Below are positions 22,418 through 35,335 of a DNA stretch of 64,000 nt, in pieces. Each line of letters begins with the position of its first letter. The first letter of the stretch is position 1. Source of the stretch: Neonectria sp. B-13 (taxonomy: Eukaryota; Ascomycota; Sordariomycetes; Hypocreales; Nectriaceae); contig NOKP01000017.1 of NCBI GenBank assembly GCA_002682825.1, forward strand, positions 682,001 to 746,000. Reading direction: 5' to 3'. Position numbers and translations under genes: made by a program. The notes beneath the pieces are model-generated. The model made no database searches and had not been told where the DNA came from. It saw only the letters and a list, made by a program, of their open reading frames with translations.

Positions 22418-24752
22418 CTATCCTCCCGTGATTAAACTCGGCTGATAACTTTCTTTGATAAATCTATCAGCCTCGTGGATTATCCAAAGACTTTGATCAA
22501 CACTGGGTGAGTCCGAGCCGACAAGAAACTTCCTCCATTCTTGGAAGAGCTGTTTGAGATGGTCACCCATTTTCAGGACCTTGAGATCTATCAAGCTCTT
22601 CAGTGTTGGGACCTGGCACGCTGCTAGCAGGATGAGCATGGCCCCAGACATACTAGAAACACTCATTAGCATAATTTCGCAAGTTCGAGGCGGCAGTTTG
22701 AAACTCACGAAAGAGAGCATATCCAGGTATCAACCAAAATCGTGTGTGCGAACCCCCTCAAATTAAGGACATGCAGCATGCAAGCATCTATGCAAGCTCT
22801 GCACTTTGACAACGCGTCCTGGCTCGGTGAGATGGCATTTATACCGTGTCCCCCTATACGACTTCCGCTCAGCATCCACATGAGATATGGACGATAGATG
22901 ACTCCTTGGCAAGTCAAGTATCGCTGTCTTAGAAAGCCCCCTGCCTCGGTCCGTGTTGGTAACGTATCCAGGCTGAACTCAAAGGCAACAGGCAATACGT
23001 CACGCCATTCATCAAGTTGGTGGTTCAACTCAGCGACAATCGGAGGGAAACGCGCCGTGTCCAGGGCGGCACCGGTATCTCGAGCGTACAGCGTTTGATG
23101 GACCCGATTCAGGAGACGACGCATACTTATACAGGCGAGGAAATAGAGTGCCGACTTTTCCTCTTCATCATTAGTAGCGTGCGTGTGAAAGGCACCCGGC
23201 AATGGGACAGATGATTCAATGCGCGCAATCCCAGACGGTGGGCAGGCGGAGAGCTCAGCCACATAGTCGCTATCATTCGAATCAGCTCCACGACACAGGT
23301 TTTCCAGCAGGTAAGGTGAGACAAAATACCTTTCGAGGATATAACACGACCAAAATATTCGCCTGACGCGTTCTTGATCTTCGGGTGGGTCTCCAGTCGG
23401 GGGATACGACAGGAGAAGCAGGCATTTGGCCGCGGTCGCGCTGAGAAACTCCCACGCCTGTAACGGCCGAACGAGGAATGCAAAGTACATGCTAGTTTTT
23501 GAGCACTTTAGCTCCCATGCAAACCACTGCGTTTCCGGAGCTATTGTAGTACTCACGCGGCAAAAAAGAGGCATTGAGTGGCTTCCGAGTTGGCATGTAG
23601 ATGAGCAACATACAGTTTCTTCAAAGCACTTTCAAAGTAGATGTCGCCCATCTTCCGTCTCACCAATCGCCTGCGCGCATCCTCCTCACTTAGCATGGCC
23701 CCAGAACCAAGTGCTGTAATGGCCTGGCTTGCACAACCCAGTGCCATGGTTAGAAGCGCAAGACATGCCTCGACGTTGTCCTCGGAAGGCACACCGGCTT
23801 GGAGTGTCTCTCGAATCCTCTCGAGCTGGTCTCGGGACATAGTCGGGTACCAAAAGTTGAGATTGTGCTCAAACGAGTCGAGGATTGAGTCAATATCATC
23901 CGCAGTGACGTATGGGCACATGGCGGTTGGTCTTATCGGGAGGATGCTTCGGGACTGTTCCAGATGAAATATTGAAGCATGGTCAGCGCGAAGAGACGAA
24001 AACATGTCAAAATGGGGCCATTGGAGGATAGACTCTGTGGTTGAAGTGTGCATGGAGTCAAGCACAGCATTGTCGAAGCTGTATCCATTGCTTTGATGAG
24101 ATTCGCTAAGAGCTTCCTGGATGGGAATACTCGGACGCCGTGCATTTCCCTGATTGTGAGGCGAGCCCGAAAAAGAGCTTCCAAGGGGGACGTTTGGAGA
24201 GACGTAGGAGAACTGGCGGTCTGGCTGAGAAGCAGTCGACTGAAGGAATGGTCAGTGATAGTCTTCCTGAGGAATGACACTGTCAAATTGTCAGAAGGTG
24301 GAAGCACTCACCAGATTGACGTTGAGTTCATGGAGGTATTTTTCGACGCGTAAGATTCCCTCGAGAATGAGGTCATTCTTGCCCCTTCTGCGACGTAGTT
24401 ATTAGTACACGGGGAATCCAAGCGACATTGGTTCTGGATAATTGAACCAAGCAATAGAAAAAAACGTACGAGTTTGTTTCAGCACCGTAAGTGCACTCCT
24501 GGTCCGTCGTTGAACAGGTGATACACGGATTACCACCATCACATCTTATGATCCAAGTCAACAACAGCAATCACGAATGGAAGCGCCGACGAGCTACCGA
24601 CTGACCGTATTTTGCGACCGCGACAGATATCACACTACCGAAAGCCGTTAACCTTGGCCAGAGACACTGCCGGCAGACAGACTCACTGCATGCGATGTGC
24701 GGAGCCGTTTCCTCGACGGCTCACCGGCCGGATGGTGGTAGCTGTCACCCAT
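22418..24752 (-). CDS. Zn2Cys6 transcription factor with fungal middle homology domain
   Basis: Nuclear regulator of 648 residues. Exons on the minus strand are 24752-24687, 24634-24606, 24544-24470, 24387-24312, 24239-23557, 23491-22709 and 22652-22418. A basic leader (SRKRLR) precedes the zinc cluster C-D-I-C, six residues, C-D-G-G-N-P-C-I-T-C and the last Cys. The cluster is spread over three exons. A short helix (RGKNDLILEGILRVEKYL) may be the dimerising coiled coil. The central domain carries RVRRIFWSCYILER, a hallmark of the Fungal_trans (PF04082) domain. It lies between the oxoprolinase and an MFS permease, so it is a plausible pathway-specific regulator of that group; nothing in the sequence proves it. 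Confidence 0.87.
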
Positions 24753-25291
24753 GATCTGCAGGAATTGCTGGTCAATTGAGGAGCTGCGAGGACTGAGGAA
24801 TGGATTGCGGACCGAGGCGGGCCGAGCGTGGTGATATGGTTGGTTTTATGGGGAATGGATAAATTAGCCGTCTGGGGGGCGGGGGCATGGACATGCGGGG
24901 AGTAGGTAATTAGGTGTTAGCAGGGTCCGTCTGCTGAAGCCATTGGCGCGGAAGTATTCGTAGTCCGATCCCTCCCTGTCCATCGGCTCGTGTTGGTTCT
25001 GGTTCATCATGATGGCTGTTTACTATGTGCAAAGGAGGGAGGGGACAGCGACTGCCGGGACAGATGGTGTCTGCCAGTCCGGGGATGGTCTTCCTTGCAG
25101 CATTTTGCATTTCCCAAACGCTACGACGGCAAGGTTAACCTGATGCTTGGTGGCGATCACGACAAGCCCCGGCATTCTCGTTCTTTGGCTAGTTCAATGC
25201 GGGTTCAACGTTGTTCCCATTGCGAAAATACCGCTGCCACTCCAAAGTAAATTGCTACCCTCACACAGCATTCGTGCTGAATAATAACCAG
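24753..25291. other. Intergenic, promoter of the Zn2Cys6 gene
   Basis: Upstream region of the minus-strand regulator and 3' flank of the minus-strand MFS gene. It is GC-rich in places; no distinct element was identified. Confidence 0.55.
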
Positions 25292-27056
25292 CTAAGCCAT
25301 CATTTCCATCTTCTCGTCTCCCGGGACATTGAGCGTGTTCATCACCGTCTGTGCGCTCCTCGTCTCCAGACTCTTCTTGACCGGGTTCGGCGCTTCAAAG
25401 ACTTCCGACAACTCCTCCAGAGTGCGGTCCTTGGTCTCAGGGAAGTAAAAGTACATGAATACACCCTCAAAGAGATCCCAAAACACAAATACCAAGTAGA
25501 AGTAGTACCCAATATCTTCAAAGGCCGGGCCGCTGCTGTACTGGATGATTGTGGATGCAACAGCGCTGGAAAAGTTGCCAATGGCTGTGCCCTTGGCCCG
25601 AGTCGTCGTGGTCAATGTTTCTGCGATGTACATGGACTGCAAAGGAGTCCATCCGAAGGAGAAAATGATGCCAAATATGAAGATGAATGCGACTGTCGTG
25701 TTGGCAATGGCCGTGTTGTTAGGCTGGTCCAGCGACAGCTTGCTCGTTCCGGTGATGATGGCGAAGCAGCAGGAACAAGCAACAATGGAGTAAAGCAGAA
25801 GAGGACGTCGACCGATGACATCGGTCAAGCGGGCTCCGAGAATAGCGCCAAAGAAGCACAGGACAGGGTTGATTCCGTTGAGAGCGAGCACCTTCTTCTC
25901 GTCGGTGATGCCAGCGTTCTCCAGCATGGCCGGCAAGTAATACGAGCTCAAAGAATTACCACTGATTTGGCCGAAGCAGGCCATTCCAATAACACAGATA
26001 AGGCGGCGTCGTGCGCTATGGGTGTTCCACAGCTCATGGTAGTCCCACCACTTCTTGTCAGATGCCTCGGTTGAGATCTGCGTCAGCATCTCTTTGAGTT
26101 GAAGCTGCACTATGGGGTGGCTCTCGTCGCCGTTTCCGTGGTAGGTTGCAAGAACCTTGGCCGCATCCTGGTATCGGTCCTGGGCCATGAGCCAGCGTGG
26201 CGACTCGGGAAGCCAGAAGACGCCGAGAACGACGAAGCCCGAGGTAATCATCTGACACCAAATCGGGATTCTCCAGGCCGTGTTCGAGTCGATGTAGCTG
26301 CAGCCATAGACAACCCAGCTTGCAATGATGCTTCCAATATACCAGGTGCAGTTGTAAAGACCGGTCAGAGTACCGCGCCACGAGGGGTGAGCCATTTCGC
26401 TAACGTAGCAAGGGGCAGAAACACAGCAGAAGCTGACGCCGAAGCCCAGAATAAATCGTCCGGCGAGAAACTGACCGCGACCTGCCGATGGAGCCTGCAC
26501 ACAGGTGCCAACGATGACGACAAAGGCACCAACAAACATGCCCCAGCGGCGGCCGAAGTAATCGTTGACGGGGCCAGTGAAGAAAACTGCAGCCACTGAT
26601 CCGATGTTGTACAGTGCGAAGACGATTCCCGTGCTTGAACCTGCGACCGTCCTAGAAGAAGACGAAGTCAGTTAGCGGGGTTCCTCCTGATTGATGTATT
26701 TGAAGCGGCGTCACACACATGTCAAAGAAGTTTTGATATGAATCCATGCCGTTCAGGCCACCCATGAGGGACCCGTCATAGCCGTTCTACACATTGGCGA
26801 AACGCAGACTGTCAGCAACAATGCACGAGCAATACAAGAAAGGGTTCCTCGCCGCATAGCATAGCGGTAATAATTGACTTACCAGGCATCCGCACAAGTA
26901 GGCACAAGACAGGACGAGATAGAGTCGGAACATGCCTGGCGTCCACGGCGACGCGGAATGAGTATTGGCAGCATGGGCAAGCTCCACCGCGGCGCCGGTA
27001 TCATGGACCCCGTTGGTATCAACCCCCATACCTTCCTTTTCGGAGGCCTTTGCCAT
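25292..27056 (-). CDS. MFS sugar transporter, lactose-permease-like
   Basis: Plasma-membrane sugar porter of 533 residues. Exons on the minus strand are 27056-26883, 26786-26719 and 26651-25292. The join of exons 1 and 2 gives [21 protein letters not shown], the helix 1 signature of the LAC12-like group (first 20 residues are diagnostic). [41 protein letters not shown] and [16 protein letters not shown] follow in the usual order. The ATG at 27056 is chosen because it gives the normal 60-residue hydrophilic leader; the frame is open further upstream. It sits beside the Zn2Cys6 gene and could belong to the oxoprolinase group, but it may equally be unrelated sugar uptake. Confidence 0.9.
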
Positions 27057-29595
27057 GGCGATTGAGGTTGCGCGAAGTGTGAGGGTGTATCTGACACTCC
27101 AAGAGAAAAGCAGGAGAGTGTGTGTCTTATTCGGAGCCGTGTCTTGCAAGGACGGCATCGGGGGCCTTATATACCACATCAGCCAGTCGTCTCTCCAATG
27201 CTGGACTAGATGGCCTGTTTTGTCCCATGGCAGCAATAGCTCCCATCGGGAATGGTACGCTTTCCATCTTGAGACTGCTCCGGCTTCCCCGCATTTTCGG
27301 GCACGACAGTTCGCGGGCAATGGAGCCGGACGAGGTGACTGAGTGGGCAATGGAGAGCCTAGGGACCCGGAACTGACCTGAGCAAGGAACCATCTGATTC
27401 CTCCCGGTGTCCAGCCTGTTCCTAACAGGGAAAGGTACAGCCAAGAAGGCCCGGGGTGGCCCAACCTCGGCTCCGACTTCCCCGGACCGGGGATCATGGG
27501 GTCACATGTGCTGTCCTGATTGGCTCGCGTGTGCAGGCTGCATGCTTGAATTTTCGTAGCTGGATCCATGGCCCTTCTCGGCTTTCTCTAGCGAGGAGAC
27601 TGCCGCTACCCTGTACCATGGTCCGAAGTTGCAACCCATGTTCGAAACATACCACTTCCTGTCCATCCAGTAGGACATTTCAGTGAGGGCTGATCACTCA
27701 AACAAATCTTGAAGTGGGCCATGTTTTAGATTGATACTGAGAGCTTAAACAAGAAGTCTGTGGCCTCGGAACCCTTGAGTTTGATCTAACCCTACGGATA
27801 GTCACGGTCCAAGCTCACGCGGGCTCCATGTCAGAAATCCCGTTCTTTATTCTAATTAATGAGCGGTTTCCCTTGACAGTGTATTATCTGCTGAATATAC
27901 TAGCCTTAATAGAGCATTAAGCTAAATACCTTGCTTGTTCCCTATCGCTGACGCTACTTTCGTAGACCCCTAGGGATTTTAAATGCCCCCCTGCACAATG
28001 TCGACATCAAACAGCAGGAGGGAGCAAAGAAATTCGGATCGATACTTCTCAGCAACCTCCTGATGGCAATTGTCACGGGACTCGGCCCATGCAGGTCAGC
28101 ACATGACTCCGGAGTCAAGGCCGTCATAACTTATCCCGGGTGCGATGTGGGTAAAAGCAGAATGTTTTGAAGTAGAAAGGGAGGCCTTAGCGAAAGACCT
28201 TATGCCGAGCCTTCCAACCAGCTTAGTAGACAAAGGTTTTCGAAGCGACGATGTAGGAACGCCCTCTGGGAAAGGAAGACACTCCATGGTTCCTCTGAGA
28301 AGACGCTCACACCGACTAATAGCTTCCTTGAAATCCAGAGGTATCCAGTGTCGTTTTAAACAGTTCCTTTATACATGAATGAAGTGGATTACCCGAATAG
28401 AATCTACCAGACTCCTACATGAGCAGAGACTTGTTCAGGGCCAGCTCAAGAGCATCCACTCCACGTCATTAGGGGAAAGCCCTCCATCTTGCGAGCGGCC
28501 CAAGCAGACAAGAGATAAATTCAGGTCAAAATGCAGACCATGGTCCATGGTCCACGACATTGTCAAACCACCGCGGGTCAGGCCGACCACCTGTCAGTGG
28601 GTATATGCTGAGGCTCACAGCTCTCAATCAGAGACAGGAACTGGTATGACGGAGAACCTTCAAGATCTTATGGTCGTCACCGATTAACTGACATGTCTTG
28701 GTAATGATGTTCCGCTGCACTTGGGTCGCGCCAGGGAAGTGTGAGATGGTTTTGGCCAAGAGCTGGTTGTGAGTTTGATGCACTCAACTGGATCGGAGGC
28801 AAAACGCAGAATGGGCTGGCATGAAGTTGAAAAGAGTAGTGCTATGGTTTAGAGCGCCGAGGCAAATTCAACCAAACTTTGTACGAGCGAAGTGCAAGTG
28901 CAAGACGTGGAAAACAGGTTTCGGGCAGCAGGCAACTACAGTAGGTGTGGCATGGAAATTGAAACATTGACGTAATTTGTAAGCCCACCACATGAGCAAT
29001 CTTGCCTATTTCAGCTCCAATCATTCTCACGTAATCCCAATTTATGGAAGATATAATGGTTGCAAACCGAGGGGCTTGCCTTTCGATTGGTCGTTTTATA
29101 GAACTGCACATTCGGATTCACCCTTGTTCATGGAGCCTTCTACGTTTTCTCTTATTTTCCAGCTGCCCAGTACCAAGTATTTTTCTTTCTCGCCCCAACG
29201 CGAATTAATGAAGGTACATAAAATATGTACTGAAGTCATTAGTTGTCTCCGAGCTGTTTCGTATCTTATCGCGGGAGAATGCTGTCAGATGGTGAGCGAA
29301 AACTACACCAGAGGAACTACCCTAGATATGTATCACTCTACACCGGTCTTCAGCTTGGACTGCGCCTCAGTTACGTCATGAAAATATAGAGTCGCGGGTT
29401 GTCGTTGGTCGCCTTAATGCTGACAGTAAGCACTACTGCAGCCAACCTTAGTGGAGACATCGTCATTAAAGCCGTCCAGCCATCGCCGTCAGGCCATTAA
29501 AACGTGACCTGGTGCCCCGCTCCTAGTCTGTCATCTTTGATTTCTGACAGCCAACTTGCGGCTCTTGAAGACAGAGTTTGAGACGAACCACCAAG
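27057..29595. other. Long intergenic region, no gene supported
   Basis: A 2.5 kb stretch separating the MFS permease from the DUF2235/GTPase gene. The longest open frames (for example 28992-29381) lack family motifs, signal peptides or plausible splice partners. No tRNA or repeat was recognised. Confidence 0.5.
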
Positions 29596-32500
29596 ATGGC
29601 TGATGGCAGAAGATTGAAGCGTTTAGTCGTTTTGATCGATGGTAGCGAGATACGGAAAGACAAGAGTAAGTATGATCCCCACAGTCGCGTGTCGCGACTC
29701 CACTCACGACGCGAATCGTTGTTGACACATGTGTCGCAGAGGATGCGAACCAGTCAAACATCCAACGGCTGAAGCAGCTGGTTCGAGATGGCGTCTGTCC
29801 CTCAGGAGGTGCTCTGGTCCAGATATCATCGTACCACGTCACCACTAGCAGCGTCGCTAGGCTGAGGGACAAATTCCGGGCCAAGGTTCCCAACGACAAC
29901 ACCGACGAGCTCGTAAGAAGCATCGTCAAAGAAGTCTGTTCCACACTCGAACACCCCCAAGATGAGCTATGGCTGTACGGATCTGGCCATGGCGCCTATG
30001 TGGCTCGCGCTGTAGCCGGCATCGTCCATCGGATGGGCATCCCGAAGAAATCGTTGGCGCTTTCGTTTGATGAGCTGTTCGACTCGACGTGCGCACTTAT
30101 CAAAGCACAACTCGAAGACGACTACCTCCACGGACCGCAGCTGATGCAGAAGATCAAGAGCTATTGCAACGAGCCGCCTCGAATCCCGTTTGTCGGTCTT
30201 TTCGACACAGTCAAGCTCAGCTCACCTGAGACGCTGTATGACATCTCCTTCAACTCTTCAATCACGACTCTGCGACATGCGCTAGCCTTCAATGAAAACC
30301 GCTCCAACAGAATGCAAGAGGTAGTCCAAGTTCCTGGAGATGCTGAAATCAGTGGCCACTCGGCCATCCAAGCTTGGTTCATGGGCACCAACGAAGACTT
30401 GTGCGGTGGTACAGCCAACGATGGACTGTCTCTCTACCCACTGCAATGGATCTTGCTAGAGAGCCTACGCGCTGGGCTGAGCGTGGTATCGATGGAAAAA
30501 CCAACGGCTGGTGAAAATCCGCTGACCCTCGTGTTTCCTCAATATGCTGGCAACCTGCCTAATCTCGACGGGTCAGAAGACATAGAATGGCGCCTCAGGT
30601 ATTCAAACGGTATCCGAGTCAGCATGTTTGATCTTCAAAGCTCTCACGCGCAGAGCTCGGGTACCAAGAGCGATACTCACGGCTTCAAGTTCAACTCAGA
30701 ATGCTATTCTCGCACTTCGACACGTAAGGTCTTTGGGCCTGGTGGGCTGGAAGGTTGGAACAAAAACGGTACGAACGGTTCCACCCCTAGGAAGTCTCAA
30801 CTGTACTGACTCCCTGCAGACTCGTATGGCACACTTATTCACCCTTCCTTGTTCTGCATCCTCGATAGGTACCCTCGCTATCTTGAACTGCCCAATATGA
30901 AATCCCAGAAAGCAAAAATCGCGAGTTTTCAGGATACTTGTCTGATTGACGACGAGAACGGGATTGCTCCGTGGCTGCAAGACATGCAGTTGCAAGCAAG
31001 CGGCGTAAAGGCGTTCCGAATTTTGGTTTGCGGCAAGACTGGAGTGGGAAAATCGACATTGATCAACAAGGTATTTGGCGTCGAACTGACCAACGAATCG
31101 GAATCATACGACCAAGGAGTCCACGACATCAACGAGGCATTCGAGTCTCCTCGACATCCAGGGCTGCTCGTCCATGACTCGAGAGGCTGGCAGGCAGGTA
31201 GCGATGACGAACTTGACTTGATAGCAAAGTTTCTCAGAAACCGCGCCTTCCAGCAAGACCCTGCAAAAGCCTTGCATGTCATCTGGTAAGACGTGACCTT
31301 TGCTGCTGTCAATTAAAGACAAGATGTATCTAACAAAACGTGAACAGGTTCTGTGTAGATGCAGACGTGAGCCGAATCGAGGAAGCAGACAAACGAACCT
31401 TTGCAACTATTGCTCAGTTCTCGCATCACGTTCCTGTATTCGTCGTTGGAACAAAGAAGGACAAGCTTACCGGTTACCGCACGATGCAGCTCTTAGAGAC
31501 TCTTATGGAGAAGACAGACGACTACAAAGAGGCCAAAAGAATTGCAGAGGAACAAGCAAACAAGATGGCCGATGATCAGTTTGCGCAGCTCAGAACCCAA
31601 CTGTCACAGATAGAGCACTACAAGGCAGATGGCTTCTGTTGCATCTCAAAGAGTCAGACACTTCCTCCCCGGTATTGGTGTTTGGTGCTAATATTGATTA
31701 CCAGACGACGATACTGGAGTGAAAGACCTCCTTTCCCAAACCCTCGGCCTGATTGCCGACGAACGAGTACGTCTCTTTTGCGTCGCGGCGCAAGTCGTTG
31801 ATGTTGAACAGAAGATCAACTCAGCGATAACAGAGTGTATGAGACTAGGCACCCATGCGATCCGCACCGCCGCCGTTCCACTACCGTTTTCTGGCATGAT
31901 TGGAACGCCCACAGTTTCACGACTCATATGCGAACACGTTCTACAATGCTTCGGGTTCCCCAAAACTGCGCCGGCCGAGGTCGAGAAGATCATGTCGGAC
32001 ATTGTTATGGGAAATCTGAAGAGCTTCATGAAAGTGTCCCTGGCTCATTTTTTCGCCGTGAGTGCAGTTGCCGTAGGCGTGGCAGTGCCTACATTGGGTA
32101 TAGGAATTATTGTCGGTGCCGCTGGTTGCATCTGGAGTCAACCACCAACCGCGAGGATGCTTCTGAAGTGCTCTTGCGATATGATCTTGATTCTCGAACG
32201 CTCTTTCAGGTACGACGGCAAGTATGTATCACTCAAGCAGATTGAGGGCGCGGCAAAGTACTACACGAACACGACAATCAAGACTTTTTCGGGCCAGGAG
32301 AAGCTCCTGCAGCAACAGGTCCACGATGAAATCGACCAGTTGATTCCTTTGAAGAGTGTTGCAATTGGATTCAGATTCAACAAGCTGCGAAATGATTTCG
32401 AGAGCATCATCTATAACAACCGCTTTGGAAAGCCACCACCGGATTACGAGTCTCTGAAAAGCTCCTCCAGCCTTGCACTGAACAACCACGAGAGTCAGCT

Positions 32501-32912
32501 CAGTGAAATGTGCGCTGGACCTGTAGCACCCGAATTGTCGGGCGTCGCGCTGCGATCAGCTGCCTCGCCTAATGATTCGGGGGCACCCAAGGAGATGTTA
32601 ATGCCGGTGTCCGAACTAGATTCAACTGAGGTCTCCATGAGCCCAACGACTGCCACGAGGAGCGATTTCGGAAGCCCCACGGAAACAACGATGACCGAGG
32701 CGACGACAATGGTTAACAGCCCAGTGGACATTACAGGTAAACTTGCCGAGCTTGAAGTGCAGCCACCTGAGCTTGAAGGCGACACCCTGATTGGCGGCCC
32801 GAGGGAGGAGTTGGAAGGTTCTATGCCAGTGAAAAGCAAGACTCAGAATGTGTCAGGCTCTCGATGGGGAAAGCTGTCTTCGTGGAAACTTAAGAAGACG
32901 AAGACAAAATGA
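29596..32912 (+). CDS. DUF2235 pseudo-hydrolase fused to P-loop GTPase
   Basis: Large protein of 1025 residues. Exons are 29596-29665, 29740-30768, 30820-31285, 31348-31652 and 31705-32912. Residues 1-370 resemble DUF2235, the alpha/beta-hydrolase domain shared with bacterial Tle1-type phospholipases: LVVLIDGS near 10-17, LYGSGHGAYVAR at 102-113, FVGLFDTV with Asp179, the RHAL...NENR helix near 202 and AWFMGTNEDLCGG near 236. At the nucleophile elbow (normally GFSRG) the protein has GSGHG, and the usual VH/GH histidine position carries Asn241, so the hydrolase looks inactive. Residues 430-620 are a GTPase: GKTGVGKST (438-446), DSRG (486-489) and TKKD (557-560). A hydrophobic stretch at about 739-767 could be one or two membrane helices. 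The last 150 residues are low-complexity and Ser/Thr/Glu-rich. Function is unknown. Confidence 0.83.
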
Positions 32913-33834
32913 GGATGCAATTGGATTGTGAGGGGTTGGCAAGTGCTTCTAGCTTGCCCATTATACCTCCTGCTAGATGTTAGATACCCCAGGCATTAAG
33001 CACCAGATGTGGAGCTTTGGAAGGGAATTGTTAAGATGAAGGCGATATCAGCTATAATTAATTCCGAATTTAGTACTTCTTATGTATACCCAGCCTGAGC
33101 TCTTTTCTAGACCCACCTGTCTATGGGTGTTGTGAGGACAATTTGAGAGTACAGAGGGTTAACGACTGCAGCCATACAGCATCTGCTGGTCGACGCTGTA
33201 ACCATGTGTCTGGGTCTGGTTCACTTGGGTTTCAGGAGCAAACGCCATGACGGAATAGTTGCCGTGAGAGAATCTCTTAACCCAAGGGTGGCGACCCATG
33301 TGCTTTTTGATCTGGCAATGCACTCATGGCCCAGCGCAAAACACCCGGAACACGTTTTCGTGCTGGCGTCGATGTGGTGTCGATCGGGAGAGGATGTCGT
33401 GTGACAAGTTAGGCGAGGTCACAGCAACGGTGCTGGTAAACTGTCATGTGGCTATTGAGTGAGAGGAGCGGTGACCGGCGATTGGCGGCTTCTCAATTTG
33501 ATGATGTTATCCATGAGTCTGAGTGGGAGCCGAATGAATGATCGGGTCAGACGGACCATGCGGGTCTAGCCAGTTGCACGCACTATCATGAAAAGGGTAA
33601 AAAGTCTCCGGTCGAAACCCCACAAATTCCTCCCCAACCGGAACTTTGTAACTGGATTATGCCGAATTCGCTTCCGCACCTTCAATGCAGAGTCCTCAAA
33701 GCTCAGGGTATACGACATAGCCCCTTGACCTGCTATATAAAGGCCCCTTTGCCTCGGGAGTTTGGAACTTTTGTTCTGACCCCATGCCTCACTTCGAATC
33801 CATTCGATCCCAACATCTCCCGCATTAGCACACC
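32913..33834. promoter_or_regulatory. Intergenic with TATA box for the acyltransferase gene
   Basis: TATATAAA at 33733-33740 lies 95 bases before the acyltransferase ATG, a typical spacing for a core promoter. The rest of the 0.9 kb shows nothing recognisable. Confidence 0.5.
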
Positions 33835-35335
33835 ATGCCTTTCCAGAACGATTTCCTTAGATTTGCGAGTAAGCCATCTTCGTTCTTATATTCTGATTCA
33901 TCTTCTGAGACACGAGTCAACAGGTCCGAATGAGCGGCGCACCATCAGCCGCGAAAGCTTAGGGATTTACCACGCAGTCGTTGTTGGGGCAATCTATGAA
34001 TTTCCTAGCGGGGTTCCAGTCGATTCACCCCAGAGCTTCTTTCATCCTCTTAGTTACTGCGTTGACAAGCATGCGCCTTTGTGTGCTGTCGTTGCAGATG
34101 AATGCAGTGAAAAGCCGTACTATCAACGAGTCCGCAATATCGACCTTGCGGAGCACGTGTCCGTCATCCCAAGTCCCACGGATAGTGACGACGAGCTGGC
34201 TACTATTGAACACGTGTTGGCCCCCATATTGGACCAGCCGTTCCCTTCCGGTATCCCACCCTGGAGGACAGTGGTGGTTCCTTTGCAGTCATCGAGGTGC
34301 TTTATTGCATTTGCCTTCTCTCATGCAATTGGTGACGGAGCAACTGGAGCTGCCTTCCATCGGACGTTTTTGGATGCATACAGAGGCAGCCAAGACACCC
34401 AAGCATCAGTGTCTCAGGTGGTCGGAACACCAGACAGGCAGATACCAAGTCCACTTGACACTGCCGAGCGACTCCCTATTTCCTGGTCGTACCTCCTAAC
34501 GCCGTTGATTGCTTTCATATTGCCAAACTTTGTCAGAATGTCTCTAGGGATTCAGGAGTCTGTTTCCCCAGTGCGAGCTGATACGTGGACTGCTTCTCCT
34601 GTTGTGAACAGACCGAATGGATCTCGCAGCCGCATCATCGTTCGAGAGATCGAGGAACCGGTGCTAGAAAAGACTCTCGCCGCTGTTAGAGCGCATGGCA
34701 CAAAACTCACTGGAACCATCCACCAACTCATCATCCGGACGCTGAGCAAGGTCATCGATGACAGCAGCATCACCAACTTTGTCTCGCAAACCCCGATCAA
34801 CTTGCGAAGATGCATTGGCATACCGGACAACGAGATGGGAAACTTCGTGTCAGCTTGCTACCTCGTTCACCCGCGAGTTAGTGCCTCAACGCACCTGTGC
34901 GAAGATGAGTGGGCGGAAACTCGCTCCGCCACTCGAAAACTACAAGAGTGCGCCTCAACGCCACACAACCAACCTGTTGGTTTACTCAGATACGTGCCAA
35001 GAATCAGAGCGTGGACGATTGCAAAATTCGGACAACGAAGAGACTGCTCATTCGAAGTCAGCAACATCGGAGCCTTTGATGGGGGTCAAGACGAGGAAGC
35101 AGTGACTGGCGGCAGGGGGAAGTCGCGACCTAGAATTATTAAGATGGTGTTTGCACAACCTGGGCACGTGCTGGATGCTCCGATCGCGTTCAGCTTTGTC
35201 AGTCTCAAGGGGGGGAATATGATATTTACTGCGACTTGGCAGGCTGGAGCATTGAGTGTGGCAGACGAAAATGAGGATCAGTTAGTAAAGGACATGTGCT
35301 CTTCTATAATTGCAGACTTTAAGATGATGGAGTAG
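33835..35335 (+). CDS. Alcohol acetyltransferase-like acyltransferase
   Basis: Acyl-CoA-dependent acyltransferase of the AATase/condensation-fold superfamily, 481 residues, exons 33835-33868 and 33924-35335. The short first exon MPFQNDFLRFA joins to SPNERRTISRESLGIYHAV, which matches the start of the family better than the longer unspliced frame from 33659 would. The catalytic motif HAIGDG (HxxxDG) lies in FAFSHAIGDGATGAAF near residue 165. Strand-rich C-terminal sequence with LVKDMCSSIIADF closes the protein. Family members make acetate esters or acylate secondary metabolites; substrate and compartment are unknown. No other biosynthetic gene stands next to it, so it is likely a stand-alone enzyme. 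Confidence 0.8.

Noticed and set aside
25211..26074. 287-codon plus-strand ORF opposite the MFS permease
   Set aside because: Antisense shadow of a clear transporter gene.
28992..29381. 129-codon plus-strand open frame in the long intergenic region
   Set aside because: No domain, signal peptide or supporting context; composition is unremarkable.
33659..33868. Longer N-terminus for the acyltransferase by reading straight through
   Set aside because: The spliced start at 33835 gives a family-like N-terminus and follows a TATA box by 95 bases; the frame from 33659 would include that TATA box as coding.
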